A DNA stretch of 64,000 bases. Origin: Mariniblastus sp. Lineage in GTDB: Bacteria > Planctomycetota > Planctomycetia > Pirellulales > Pirellulaceae. The position numbers and the translations under genes were made by a program. Location: contig JAQXDZ010000061.1 in NCBI GenBank assembly GCA_029251085.1, positions 1 through 64,000 of the forward strand, read 5' to 3'. This document shows, in pieces, positions 1 through 9,592 of the stretch (the first letter of the stretch is position 1; each line of letters opens with the position of its first letter). A model generated the notes under the pieces. It was not told where the DNA came from. It saw only the letters and a program-made list of their open reading frames with translations, and did no database searches.

Positions 1-953
1 GGAATGCGTGAATCAATAAACCCAAATCCGAATTTATCAGCATCAGGGAAATCAGCTGGATTCTCAAACTCGTCAACGTAGTTTACGTCGAGATAAGGAT
101 TGTAGTAGTAAACTCGATCCACGCCGCCGTTCGAATTGAAAATGATCTGCACCGTCCGCGACGCATAACCCATATTCAATTGAGCTACAGATCCGCCACT
201 CGCATCGGGTGGCAAGATGATTTCATCGAACCAACTTCGCGTTGGTTCGACTAGCGGCCCCGCGGTATTGGCGTTCTCATTGATTGGTCCCGAATAACGC
301 AGGTCAACCAAAAATCCATTGGGAAGATCGACACGACTGGAGGCCAACTTTCGTGGTTGCCGGTGAACGATAAAGGGGACCGAAGAACCAGCGGGCGGTA
401 ACGCAGGCAAGACTGCTCCCCCCATACCAGAACTGAGGCTCAGAACTTTGTAGGGCACTGATTCCGGGGGATCAGTAAATGCAGTTTGCGAGTCTTCAAT
501 ACCGATGATTCTGTACTTCACCGAATTAAAATTTAGACTGATGTAATCGTTGACGAGGATCGCATCCGACTCAAACGGAGGATAGATCTCCAACGCATAA
601 TCCGCCAACGGCGTCGCCTGACCTTTAGGATCACCTGTCGCAAAGTCGCCAGTGAAGGCTGGCACTTTTCTCATCAAGTACATGGTGGTCGCACCGTACA
701 TCACGCCTTCATCATCAACGAAATTCTCATTCCGTTCGATAATCACACCGGCGGTTCCATCGTTGACCGCATTTTGACTTGCCTTGGCCAGCAGACTGCC
801 GACCACCCGTGCTGACTCGCGAATATTTCGATCTTTGTTAATCGTTCGTAACCGTGGCAGCATCACCGCCGTAATTACAGCGAGGATTGAAATCACAACC
901 AACAGCTCAACCAGGGTGATCCCACTATTTCTTTTGAAAGATTTTTTCATCAT
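1..953 (-). CDS. Type IV pilin / type II secretion pseudopilin, partial (C-terminus beyond window)
   Basis: The reading frame runs off the left edge with no stop. It opens with a class III prepilin signal: a short basic leader (MMKKSFKRNSG), then the processing motif GITLVELLVVISILAV followed by a hydrophobic helix, as cleaved and N-methylated by the prepilin peptidase. About 317 residues are visible. After the helix the chain is a globular domain with no family I can name; the GspH/FimT class is possible. It starts 18 bases after the stop of the preceding pilin gene, so it is the last visible gene of the pilus operon. Two adjacent ATG codons (ends at 953 and 950) could serve as start. The prepilin identity is clear; the subclass is not. 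Confidence 0.8.
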   Translation of the reverse strand, partial: MMKKSFKRNSGITLVELLVVISILAVITAVMLPRLRTINKDRNIRESARVVGSLLAKASQNAVNDGTAGVIIERNENFVDDEGVMYGATTMYLMRKVPAFTGDFATGDPKGQATPLADYALEIYPPFESDAILVNDYISLNFNSVKYRIIGIEDSQTAFTDPPESVPYKVLSLSSGMGGAVLPALPPAGSSVPFIVHRQPRKLASSRVDLPNGFLVDLRYSGPINENANTAGPLVEPTRSWFDEIILPPDASGGSVAQLNMGYASRTVQIIFNSNGGVDRVYYYNPYLDVNYVDEFENPADFPDADKFGFGFIDSRI

Positions 954-971
954 ATTTCTCTCGTTAGCGGA

Positions 972-1961
972 TCAATTAAAATCCTGGGTGTCACGACTGG
1001 AAAAGACAATGATTCGAATATTGTTAATGACCTGAAACCTTTGTTCGTGGAAAAGGTAGTCATAGGTTCCGTTCTCATCACGGAAGTCAGCCATCCCATC
1101 GCCATCATCATCGAGGTCCTCAAGATCGCTAATGCCGTCGGCGTCGTCATCCGTGTCATCAACGTCGGGAGTCGTGTCTCCATCGGGGTACAATGTGGTA
1201 TCCCCATCAGTGTTTTGATCCTCGGGAGCACGCTGCTGAATCTCGTAAAGAAGCGGTTCGCCAAACGCGTCCACAACCTCCATCAACTGATCCCCATCGG
1301 TGTCAGCAATCGCCTGAGCACCGAGCGCCTCAACCGCAGGCGCCCCGTCAAAATCATAGCTATAAAGAAACTGATAAAGATATTCGCCGGGCAAATCCAA
1401 GTCGTTTTGATATTGCTGGGCGAGTAGTTCCCAACGCCTCATGATCGCCGATCTTGGGGCATTCGCGTCACCTAAAACCGAATCAGCACGATAGTTACCA
1501 ATCGGATCCCAAGCCCCCGAAGACACTCCCAGGCCAACATACCCCGGGCCATCAAAAAATGGGCTTATCCCTCGGTTTGAATTGGGGATGTAGCTCCCCT
1601 GAGCATTATCAAACAACGGACGTGGCAATTCGACATCGAGCAATTCTGACAGGATTTGATAGCGCAGTTGGCGAAGCCATGTTCGCGGAGGAATATCGGG
1701 ACCCGCGGGAATAGTATTCAAATCGACCGGCATTCGCCGAACCGAATAATCTTCCATCACGACTTCCATGATGGCATTGACCTGCGTGAGCCGCGCCTCG
1801 GTTGCCGAAATCTTCGCGTCGGTCTGAGCCTGCCGCATCACACCCAACGCCATGGTTGAGAGCACCGTCACAATTGCAATCACCAACAGCAACTCAATCA
1901 ATGTGAAACCACATCGACCGACATCGCGAGGGATGATTCGTTTTCTTGGTTTATGTTTCAT
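972..1961 (-). CDS. Type IV pilin-like protein with Asp-rich, TSP3-like acidic tail
   Basis: A 329-residue protein with a prepilin N-terminus: basic leader, then GFTLIELLLVIAIVTVLSTMAL, the standard GF-x4-E signal with hydrophobic helix. It should be an inner-membrane (pseudo)pilin processed by a prepilin peptidase. The C-terminal third (about residues 225-300) is very rich in Asp in DxDxDG-like patterns (DTDGDQ, DTDDDADG, DLDDDGDG), resembling thrombospondin type 3 calcium-binding repeats. It lies between two other pilin genes in the pilus operon. Calcium binding is inferred from composition only. The motif could stabilise the pilin, as calcium does in major pseudopilins, or mediate adhesion. 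No strong ribosome-binding site is seen before the ATG. Confidence 0.82.
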   Translation of the reverse strand: MKHKPRKRIIPRDVGRCGFTLIELLLVIAIVTVLSTMALGVMRQAQTDAKISATEARLTQVNAIMEVVMEDYSVRRMPVDLNTIPAGPDIPPRTWLRQLRYQILSELLDVELPRPLFDNAQGSYIPNSNRGISPFFDGPGYVGLGVSSGAWDPIGNYRADSVLGDANAPRSAIMRRWELLAQQYQNDLDLPGEYLYQFLYSYDFDGAPAVEALGAQAIADTDGDQLMEVVDAFGEPLLYEIQQRAPEDQNTDGDTTLYPDGDTTPDVDDTDDDADGISDLEDLDDDGDGMADFRDENGTYDYLFHEQRFQVINNIRIIVFSSRDTQDFN

Positions 1962-2005
1962 GGTCGAAGAGCCGTAAGGAGGGAATGAGAAGAGCAGGGC
2001 CGCAG

Positions 2006-2905
2006 TTATTTCACTGCCGGACTATCGAAGGTGCCAGATAGATAACGATCGAGCATTCCGTCACAGAAATTGCAAAGGTTGTCCGATGCGTATTTGTCAC
2101 TGGCTAAAACCGGATTAACGAGACCCGAGGCAGTCTGAACTCCCCACTGGGTTGGGTTCGCAGGAGGATTGTCGGGATCAATCGGCAATTTATCCAAACC
2201 CCAGGTTATCAGCTGAAACGATTTTGGATTTTCATAAGACTTGAAGGGTGTACCAATATTGTTTTGGACGTAGTAACCGTCGAACGAAGTCCCGTTGTTG
2301 TAACTTCCCGCATCAATGTAAAGGAACGGCGCTTCTGTATTGGCCTGTTGAACGTAAGACGCAACCAGACCATTCTTCACCAATTGCTCTCCCTTAAATT
2401 CGTAAAACACATCCCGCTCAAAGTTCGAATCATCGTAGGCCGTGGGATAGGAACCGGGACCAACACCGTTGGTAAGTGGGTATTGTTTATTTTTCAGCAA
2501 ACCTGAAAGCCAAAAAACCAAATCCTGTCCCGTGGCATGATCGATGTTTTGGCCGACGTTCTGCCACCACAAATCGATCCGGCGGTTGGAACCGCTGACC
2601 ACTTCGCCCTCGCGGTTGTTCGGGGCGAGCCGATTGATGTATTTCAGGAGCGCGGTCCCGGGATTCGCAGAGTTGCTAATTCGGACCCAACTTGGTGGAT
2701 AAAACCCATGATGGATTTTAAAATTCTCAATCGACTGCTCGATCTGTTTCATCTCCATTAAAATGGCTGTCCGCCGGGCGGATGACATCGCAGGAATGAC
2801 CGCGGCCATCAACATGCCCGCCAGAATAGCGATCACCGTGATGGCGACCATCAGTTCGGTTAACGTGAAACCGGATCTCGATCGAAAGCGGCGTTGATTA
2901 GTCAT
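2006..2905 (-). CDS. Type II secretion GspG-like pseudopilin
   Basis: A 299-residue pilin-like protein with leader MTNQRRFRSRSG and motif GFTLTELMVAITVIAILAGMLMAAVIP, followed by a long helix (EMKQIEQSIENFKIHHGFYPPSW) of the kind found in GspG-type pseudopilins, where the region after the helix normally includes a YP motif. It is about twice the usual GspG length. I place the start at the ATG ending at 2905 because a GGAG lies 8 bases upstream; an in-frame TTG nine codons earlier is less likely. It follows the pilC-like gene on the same strand with a gap of about 120 bases and precedes the acidic-tail pilin. Confidence 0.82.
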   Translation of the reverse strand: MTNQRRFRSRSGFTLTELMVAITVIAILAGMLMAAVIPAMSSARRTAILMEMKQIEQSIENFKIHHGFYPPSWVRISNSANPGTALLKYINRLAPNNREGEVVSGSNRRIDLWWQNVGQNIDHATGQDLVFWLSGLLKNKQYPLTNGVGPGSYPTAYDDSNFERDVFYEFKGEQLVKNGLVASYVQQANTEAPFLYIDAGSYNNGTSFDGYYVQNNIGTPFKSYENPKSFQLITWGLDKLPIDPDNPPANPTQWGVQTASGLVNPVLASDKYASDNLCNFCDGMLDRYLSGTFDSPAVK

Positions 2906-3028
2906 TTCATTTCTCCGGAAGAGTTTCTTCAATAGGTTGGAAAAGCGGGCTGGATTCTTGCGTTAAATTCTTACTATACGGAACCAGGAGCGATTGCAGT
3001 TCATTTGGGCAATCGCCCCGGGATTTCA

Positions 3029-4435
3029 TTACTTGTTGCTGGTCAAACCGGAAATAATCGCGATCAGCGGCATGAACAGGGATGCCACAATGAACAACAC
3101 CACCAGACCAAGGAAAATGATCATCAACGGTTCGATCATCTTCATCATTCCTTCGGTCAACTGCTCAACTTCTTCTTCGTAGTAGTCGGCGACTTTGTAG
3201 AGCATCGTATCGAGCTCACCGGTCTCTTCACCCACCGCAACCATGTTGACCACAAGATCTTCAACCACAGGCTTTTTGTAGTTCAGGAAGTACCACGCAC
3301 CGCCAATCAGCGACATGAACGCACAACCGTAAAGCACGAAAAACCAAAGATCCGGTTTGACGAACAGGATGGACAATGGTGGCAAAGAAACACTAATGAA
3401 AAAGAAGAATGCCGTCACCGGATGGAAGGCCGGGAATGAATTAGCTTTCATCGGATTGGCGATCGTATCACCTTCGCGAATCGAGTCAGTCACTTTACTG
3501 TAAACTTTTTCGTACATCGCGTTACCGGATGTTTCTCGCGTAATGGTCAAGCCCTCGATAATCGGAACACCCGAGGCGATCAACGCTCCGAGGGTTCGAG
3601 TCGTTCGAGCGAGATTGGATTTTTCAACCAGCTTACCCATCACTGGAAGTTTCAGCAGGAACAGGTGCCAACCCATGCGTCCGGCGCGAAACTTACAAAC
3701 CAATGAGATAAACAGAATGACGGCAATCGGCATTAACGGGAACAGGAACCACAGGTTCACAACACGATCTGAAATCGCCATCAACAACTGAGTCATCGCC
3801 GGCAGCTCAATTCCAAACTCGGTAAACATCTTCTGGAATTCAGGAATGATTTTCAGCATGATGAACGTCAAAATACCGATCGTGAACAAGACGACCATGA
3901 TCGGATACATCATCGCACCGATGACCTTGTTCTTGAGCGACTGAGTTCGCTCTTTAAATTCGGCCAGACGACGAAGAATCACTTCGAGCGATCCACCCGC
4001 TTCACCCGCCTTGATCATGTTGACGTACAGACGATCAAAAACTTTCGGCGATTTCGCGAGTGCTTCTGAGAGCGACGCTCCACCTTCAATTTCATCACAA
4101 ACGTCAATCAAACCGTTTTTCAATGCACCCGGTTTGGCTTGCTCTTCGAGAATTTTCAAACTTCGAAGAATCGGCAATCCCGCGTCTTGCAAAATCGAAA
4201 GCTGACGTGTGAACGTCACGATCTTTTTACCACCGGCACCACCGACCGCGAAGGATTTACGATTTTTCCCGGACGAGGCCGCAGCACCTTTGGCTTGCTT
4301 TTGAACCGCGATCTTGGTCACGAAATAGCCCATCGATCGAATCGTGGCCTGGGCATCATCCTGCGTTGCCGCTTCGATGATATCCTTGATTTCCTGACCC
4401 TGTGGGTCCATCGCTTCAAACTGATAAGTTGGCAT
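3029..4435 (-). CDS. pilC: Type IV pilus/type II secretion inner-membrane platform protein PilC/GspF
   Basis: A 468-residue GspF/PilC family protein, the polytopic inner-membrane platform on which the PilB/PilT ATPases act. It opens with MPTYQFEAMDPQGQEI, typical of the family, and has the two repeated GspF domains (about residues 80-200 and 275-460). The conserved VGEETGELD motif is at about 395, and the C-terminal helix ends MPLIAIISGL. About 60 extra residues (about 330-390) with two hydrophobic stretches interrupt the second domain, just before the VGEETG motif; standard members have a short loop there. The ribosome-binding site AAGGA stands about 9 bases before the ATG. It sits downstream of the second PilB-like ATPase in the operon. 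Confidence 0.93.
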   Translation of the reverse strand: MPTYQFEAMDPQGQEIKDIIEAATQDDAQATIRSMGYFVTKIAVQKQAKGAAASSGKNRKSFAVGGAGGKKIVTFTRQLSILQDAGLPILRSLKILEEQAKPGALKNGLIDVCDEIEGGASLSEALAKSPKVFDRLYVNMIKAGEAGGSLEVILRRLAEFKERTQSLKNKVIGAMMYPIMVVLFTIGILTFIMLKIIPEFQKMFTEFGIELPAMTQLLMAISDRVVNLWFLFPLMPIAVILFISLVCKFRAGRMGWHLFLLKLPVMGKLVEKSNLARTTRTLGALIASGVPIIEGLTITRETSGNAMYEKVYSKVTDSIREGDTIANPMKANSFPAFHPVTAFFFFISVSLPPLSILFVKPDLWFFVLYGCAFMSLIGGAWYFLNYKKPVVEDLVVNMVAVGEETGELDTMLYKVADYYEEEVEQLTEGMMKMIEPLMIIFLGLVVLFIVASLFMPLIAIISGLTSNK

Positions 4436-4549
4436 TTTCAGTTTCCTTTTCGACTTAGGTCGACTCGCTCAATTGGCCGAGTCTCTTTTTCAGGTCGTTC
4501 GTAAAATTAAATATTAAAAATTCGTTTGGTTATTCGCTAAAATGATTTA

Positions 4550-6268
4550 TTACGCGTCCAGTACGGTCTCGCGAACTACTTCTTCAGCAGTGGTCGTTCC
4601 GTCAAACGCAAGTCCGACACCCATGTCACGCAACAGCCGCATCCCTTTGGACTGAGCCTTATTACGCAAATCGTCGGTGTTGCAATTGTCATTAATCATG
4701 TCTCGCAATTCATCGTCCATGATCATCAACTCAAAGAGCCCGACACGCCCTTTGTAGCCAGTGTTGCTACAACTGGCACAGCCAGCCCCGCGGTAAAAGC
4801 TTTTTCCTTCGCATTGCTCAGCATTCAGATCAAGTTCGAGCATCATGTCTTCGGTCACAGGAACTTCCTCGCGGCATTCAGCGCAAATCCGCCGCACTAA
4901 ACGTTGAGCCAAAATTGCCTCGACCGTCGCGGTGATCAAGAACGTAGGAACACCCATGTCCTTCATCCGCGTCACCGTGCTAGGAGCATCGTTGGTGTGC
5001 AAGGTGCTGAAAACCGTGTGACCGGTGAGGGACGCCTGAACGGCAATCTCAGCCGTTTCGATATCTCGAATTTCGCCGACGAGAATCTTATCCGGATCCT
5101 GCCGCAAAATAGCTCGCAACGCTTTGGCAAACGTCACGTCGATATCGTGGTTGATTGGAATTTGAATGATGCCGTCGATGTCGTACTCAACCGGATCCTC
5201 AGTCGTGATGAGCTTGTCTTCGATCACATTCAATTCAGACAAAGCAGAATAGAGCGTCGTAGTCTTTCCCGAACCCGTTGGCCCGGTGACCAAAATAATC
5301 CCGTTTGGCTTCGCAATGACCGTGCGAAACTCTTCCATAATATGTGCGTCCATTCCGACGTTGTTGAGATCCAGCGAAACCACCGAGCGGTCAAGCACTC
5401 GACAAACAACACTTTCGCCAAACATCGTCGGCAACACGCTTACGCGAAGGTCAACAGGGTGACCACCGACCATCAATTCAATTCGTCCGTCCTGCGGCAG
5501 TCGTCGCTCAGAAATATTCAGGTTCGCCATCACCTTAATCCGCGTTGTGATCGCAAATGCAAGGTGGCGTGGCGGTGGAACCATTTCGAACAACACACCA
5601 TCGGCTTTGATTCGAATTCGGAACTCGTCTTCAAATGGCTCAAAGTGAATATCACTGGCGTGATCTTTAATCGCCAACAACAACACCATATTGAGCAGCT
5701 TTCGAACCGGTGCACTTTCCACCAGTTCATTCACGTCCGAAAGGTTAATCGGGCCGTCCGAGGAAAGAGCTTCAGTAGCCCGTTTGAGATCGTCATCGTT
5801 TTCAAGATCACTAATGATCTTCTCGATACTTTCTGAGTCTTCATTAAAGTACTTATCAATCGCTTTGAGAATCTGGGATTCCGTCGCCACCAACAAGCGA
5901 ATGTCATAACCCAAAAACCGTCGCAATTCATCCTGCATCGACAGGTTTTGAGGGTCGCAGGTGGCAAGGGTCAGGACGTTCTCATTCAGCTGCAATGGAA
6001 TGACGCGGTAAAGCTGAGCCATTGCATCGGAAACTGATTCCCGAGCAGCATCAGGCGGCACCACACCTTCAATGTCGACATGATTGAGTCCAAATTGCTC
6101 ACCCAAAGCCTGAATCAATTCATCGTCAGAAACCAAACCCATATCCTCAGCCACCCGGCCAATCAATTGACCTGGATTCTGAGCTTGCTCTTCGACGAGC
6201 ATCTCTAGCTGGTCGTCGGTGATAAAACCTAAGTCGACAAAAATTTGACCGAGTCTTCGGACGGCCAT
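4550..6268 (-). CDS. pilB: PilB/GspE-type assembly ATPase (second copy)
   Basis: A 572-residue secretion ATPase of the GspE/PilB family, which powers pilus extension or pseudopilus assembly from the cytoplasmic face. The N-terminal MshEN domain (RRLGQIFVDLGFITDDQL and a second repeat) typically binds c-di-GMP or is a relic of that. Walker A is GPTGSGKTTT near residue 329, the Asp box/Walker B region is RQDPDKILVGEIRD, and the His box is STLHTND. A zinc-binding pair of CxxC motifs lies near residues 461 and 498, as in PilB. AGGTG precedes the ATG by about 5 bases. It lies between pilT and pilC. It is paralogous to the 7868-9592 gene; which one drives pili and which secretion cannot be told. 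Confidence 0.93.
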   Translation of the reverse strand: MAVRRLGQIFVDLGFITDDQLEMLVEEQAQNPGQLIGRVAEDMGLVSDDELIQALGEQFGLNHVDIEGVVPPDAARESVSDAMAQLYRVIPLQLNENVLTLATCDPQNLSMQDELRRFLGYDIRLLVATESQILKAIDKYFNEDSESIEKIISDLENDDDLKRATEALSSDGPINLSDVNELVESAPVRKLLNMVLLLAIKDHASDIHFEPFEDEFRIRIKADGVLFEMVPPPRHLAFAITTRIKVMANLNISERRLPQDGRIELMVGGHPVDLRVSVLPTMFGESVVCRVLDRSVVSLDLNNVGMDAHIMEEFRTVIAKPNGIILVTGPTGSGKTTTLYSALSELNVIEDKLITTEDPVEYDIDGIIQIPINHDIDVTFAKALRAILRQDPDKILVGEIRDIETAEIAVQASLTGHTVFSTLHTNDAPSTVTRMKDMGVPTFLITATVEAILAQRLVRRICAECREEVPVTEDMMLELDLNAEQCEGKSFYRGAGCASCSNTGYKGRVGLFELMIMDDELRDMINDNCNTDDLRNKAQSKGMRLLRDMGVGLAFDGTTTAEEVVRETVLDA

Positions 6269-6354
6269 AGGACACCTGATTCTTTAATGTTTAGTTGATT
6301 CGTGAATTTCAGTTTGTGAATTTCAGTGTTGCAAAACAGGGAGCTAAATTTTCT

Positions 6355-7488
6355 TTAGTAATCTTCTTCGTCGTCCATTTCCAAATCGCCTTCACCCAAC
6401 GGCATCCCCTCTTCCATCTGCCGACGTGCGGTGGCAATCCGTTTGGCGAGTGCGTCTGGATCTTGTGCCTTGCCAAGGGCATCTTCCATCTCAATTTTCT
6501 CATTGACCCAATGCTCAAACAGACAATCGTCCATTAGCATCATGCCGAACTTGGCACCCGTCTGAATCGCTGAGTTGATTCGGAAGGTTTTGTTTTCGCG
6601 AATCAGGTTCGCCACACCCGGCGTCACCACCAACGACTCAAACCCGGCAATCCGTCCACCGCCAATTCGCGGCAACAAAGTCTGGGCGAGCACGCCGATT
6701 AAGGACGTCGAAAGCTGGGTTCTAATTTGTTCCTGAAGTTGGCCGGGGAACGCATCAATGATACGGTTCACCGTGCCCTGAGCACTGTTGGTGTGCAAGG
6801 TGCCAAACACAATGTGCCCCGTCTCCGCCGCCGAAATAGCAGCTTCGATCGTATCGAGATCGCGAAGCTCACCAACCAGAATCACATCCGGATCCTGACG
6901 CAACGCACGCTTGATCGCTTCAGAAAACGAAGGAACATCGACGCCGACTTCTCGCTGATTGACCGTCGATTTTTTGTGATAGTGATAAAACTCAATCGGG
7001 TCTTCGATCGTAATGATGTGGTGATCAACCCGCTCGTTGATAAAGTTGACCATACTGGCCAGCGTTGTACTTTTGCCGGAACCAGTCGGTCCGGTGACCA
7101 GAATCAAACCTCGGGGACGCATGCAGAGCTTCGTGAAAATGTCCGGAACGCCCAGTACCTCGGGCGGTAACATCTCGTTGGGAATCTGACGCAACACCAT
7201 GGCAATGTCGCCGCGTTGCTTGAAAATCGAAACGCGGAATCGTGCTTTGTCCGCGTAGGCAAATCCAAAGTCAGAACTTCCGATCTCCTGCAATTCACGC
7301 TGACATCGCTCCGGGGCGATACTCTTCATCAACGCCACGGTATCTTCAGATTCGAGTACCTTGGTTTCAAGTTTTCGCAATCGACCATGCAAACGGAAAA
7401 CCGGCGGCTGGCCAGTCGTAATGTGAATATCGCTCGCACCCTGTTTCACACAGGCCTCAAGCAGTTTGTCGATAAGTACGGTTGCCAT
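6355..7488 (-). CDS. pilT: Twitching motility retraction ATPase PilT
   Basis: A 377-residue PilT family ATPase, which depolymerises type IV pili. Visible motifs: the N-terminal ASDIHITTGQPPVFRLHG, Walker A GPTGSGKSTT near residue 134, the Asp box/Walker B RQDPDVILVGELRD, the His box GTLHTNSAQGTVNRIIDAFP, and the AIRAGKT-region counterpart further on. Length is slightly above the usual 345-360 because of an acidic C-terminal extension (MDDEEDY). It has no zinc-binding Cys motifs, which separates it from the PilB-type neighbours on both sides. Its presence argues that the operon makes a retractable pilus rather than only a type II secretion pseudopilus. Confidence 0.95.
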   Translation of the reverse strand: MATVLIDKLLEACVKQGASDIHITTGQPPVFRLHGRLRKLETKVLESEDTVALMKSIAPERCQRELQEIGSSDFGFAYADKARFRVSIFKQRGDIAMVLRQIPNEMLPPEVLGVPDIFTKLCMRPRGLILVTGPTGSGKSTTLASMVNFINERVDHHIITIEDPIEFYHYHKKSTVNQREVGVDVPSFSEAIKRALRQDPDVILVGELRDLDTIEAAISAAETGHIVFGTLHTNSAQGTVNRIIDAFPGQLQEQIRTQLSTSLIGVLAQTLLPRIGGGRIAGFESLVVTPGVANLIRENKTFRINSAIQTGAKFGMMLMDDCLFEHWVNEKIEMEDALGKAQDPDALAKRIATARRQMEEGMPLGEGDLEMDDEEDY

Positions 7489-7867
7489 AAGTCTTTTTCT
7501 TTAACGTTTCCTGTTTAACCGATTTCCAATTGGAGACCGCGTTACTCAAACTCCAGCATCCGCCCCAATGACAGGTGCCGGTTCTTATTGTTTCCAGTTA
7601 ACTACCGCTCGGCTCAAAGGACGCCCCGAAAAGGGCATGCTTAAATCCGAACAAGGGAAGCGTTGAGTTGGGACCAAGAAAGGATAAGTGAGTTGTTCGT
7701 GGCTTTTCGGGAGAAGAGGAGGGATTGGTGATCTTCTTAATAACTGAATGAATATAAATCCGAAGATCGCCCTTATTGTTCGCATTCACCCTCTCGCCGT
7801 CCAAAAATCTTCCCATTTTGCCACGAAAGCGCCTCAAAACAGGAAATAACCACCCATAAGGACCACC
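7489..7867 (-). other. Intergenic stretch inside the pilus operon, no gene seen
   Basis: About 380 bases between the first pilB-like gene and pilT on the same strand. Short open frames here are not convincing: no motif, no ribosome-binding site. I see no clear terminator or promoter. The gap may allow pilT to have its own promoter. Confidence 0.5.
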
Positions 7868-9592
7868 CTAAACGTCTTGCTCTGTTCGCTTCGCTACTCG
7901 GTAGACTTCGTCGAATGTTGTAAAGCCCTTCAATACTTTGTCGATTCCATCCTGATACAGCGTGGTCATTCCCGCCTTCATCGCATAGGTTCGGATTTCC
8001 TGTGCAGGCGAATTGGCGAAAATCATCTCGCGGACTTTGGAATCCACGATCAGCATCTCGTAAATGCCGACCCTGCCGCGAAAGCCCGATTTTTGACAGC
8101 TATTACAGCCCTTACCTCGCATAAACGTCGCGCCCTCAATCTGATCTGGCGTCAAACCCGCCTCTTTAATCGCAGCCTCTCCAGGCACGTGCCTCGCTCT
8201 ACATTTGGGGCAAATCGTTCGGACTAATCGCTGAGCCAAGATCGCGACCACACTACTGGCCACCAAATATCCCGGCACACCCATGTCAATCATCCGCGTT
8301 ACAGCCGTGGGCGCATCGTTCGTATGCAGTGTACTGAATACCAAGTGTCCAGTTAGGCTGGCCTGAATTCCCATGGAAACCGTCTCAGCGTCTCGCATTT
8401 CACCGACGAGAATGACGTTCGGAGCCTGTCGCAACATCGAGCGAATGATCCTGGCAAAGTCCAAACCAATGCGGTGCTTCACCTCCACCTGATTGATTCC
8501 CGGCAGGTAGTATTCGACCGGATCCTCCGCGGTGATAATTTTTCGGTCGGGCCGATTGAGGCCATTGAGTGCCGCGTAGAGCGTCGTCGTTTTTCCGGAA
8601 CCGGTCGGGCCGGTAACCAAAATAATTCCGTTTGGCCGGCGAATCAGAGTGTTAAATTTCTTGTACATCTCTTCGGAGAATCCGAGCTGGCGAACTCCAA
8701 TTCGAATATTGTCCTTATCGAGCAATCGCAACACAGCCGACTGCCCCATGCTGGTTGGGATGATACTGACGCGAAGATCCAGCTCTTTCTCACCGACGTT
8801 GACCTTAATTCGTCCATCCTGCGGGCGGCGTTTTTCGGCAATATCAATCGATGATAGGATTTTGATGCGGGAAATAATCGCACCCAGCTGGCGTTTTGGC
8901 AGGCGATCACGCTCGTGAAGCACACCGTCAATTCGATAACGAATCCGGACGCGATCCTCAAACGGCTCAACATGAATATCAGAAGCCCTTAACTGCACCG
9001 CCTCGGTAATCATCAGTTGGACCAGCCGCACGATCGGGGCACTCGACTCCTCGTCTCCCTTTCCATCGCTACCGCTGTCATCGTCAACTGTTTCGGTGAA
9101 GTCGATCGCCGTGTCAGTAAATTCTTGCAAAATCGAGTCAGCCGATTCACCTTCGACCTGACCATACATCCGGTTGATCGCCAGCGTGATACTCGATCGT
9201 GTCGCCAAAGCGACGGTCACGTCTCGATTGAGAATAAACCTCAGTTTCTCAATCGTATCAACGTCACCCGGTTCGCTCATCAAAACCTTCAGTCCGCCGT
9301 CGACTTCGCTCATCGGCAAAACGATATTCTCACGGGCGACCGCTTCTGGCATCAATTCGATCACCATCTCCGGAATCTCGACCTCACTAAGGTCGACATA
9401 CTCCATGCGGTTATGCTCAGCCAGAGCACGCATTACTTCTTCCTCGGTAGAGTAACCGAGTTGAACCAACGTTTGCGCAATTGCCCGGTCCGTTTGCTTT
9501 GCCAGATTCTCGGCATCGACGACTTGGTCTTGGGTGATCGAGCCAGAATCTAGGAGGAGTTTCACAAACCCCTGAATTTTGTTTGTTGCCAT
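7868..9592 (-). CDS. pilB: PilB/GspE-type assembly ATPase (first copy)
   Basis: A 574-residue GspE/PilB family ATPase and the first gene of the pilus run. It has an MshEN-type N-terminal domain, a linker rich in Asp/Ser/Gly (about residues 165-185), Walker A GPTGSGKTTT near 329, Walker B VILVGEMRDAET, the His box STLHTND, and two CxxC zinc motifs (CPKC near 462, CNSC near 496). The Asp-box Asp of the usual RQDPD is altered (RQAPN), although the Glu of GEMRD is kept. It is collinear with the second copy at 4550-6268, so the pair arose by duplication. The two ATPases may serve separate machines sharing one PilC. Confidence 0.93.
   Translation of the reverse strand: MATNKIQGFVKLLLDSGSITQDQVVDAENLAKQTDRAIAQTLVQLGYSTEEEVMRALAEHNRMEYVDLSEVEIPEMVIELMPEAVARENIVLPMSEVDGGLKVLMSEPGDVDTIEKLRFILNRDVTVALATRSSITLAINRMYGQVEGESADSILQEFTDTAIDFTETVDDDSGSDGKGDEESSAPIVRLVQLMITEAVQLRASDIHVEPFEDRVRIRYRIDGVLHERDRLPKRQLGAIISRIKILSSIDIAEKRRPQDGRIKVNVGEKELDLRVSIIPTSMGQSAVLRLLDKDNIRIGVRQLGFSEEMYKKFNTLIRRPNGIILVTGPTGSGKTTTLYAALNGLNRPDRKIITAEDPVEYYLPGINQVEVKHRIGLDFARIIRSMLRQAPNVILVGEMRDAETVSMGIQASLTGHLVFSTLHTNDAPTAVTRMIDMGVPGYLVASSVVAILAQRLVRTICPKCRARHVPGEAAIKEAGLTPDQIEGATFMRGKGCNSCQKSGFRGRVGIYEMLIVDSKVREMIFANSPAQEIRTYAMKAGMTTLYQDGIDKVLKGFTTFDEVYRVAKRTEQDV

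Noticed and set aside
1041..1427. Plus-strand open frame across the acidic-tail pilin
   Set aside because: It is the antisense of the Asp codon-rich region.
7585..7837. Short open frames between pilB and pilT
   Set aside because: No motif, start signal or hydrophobic leader supports them.
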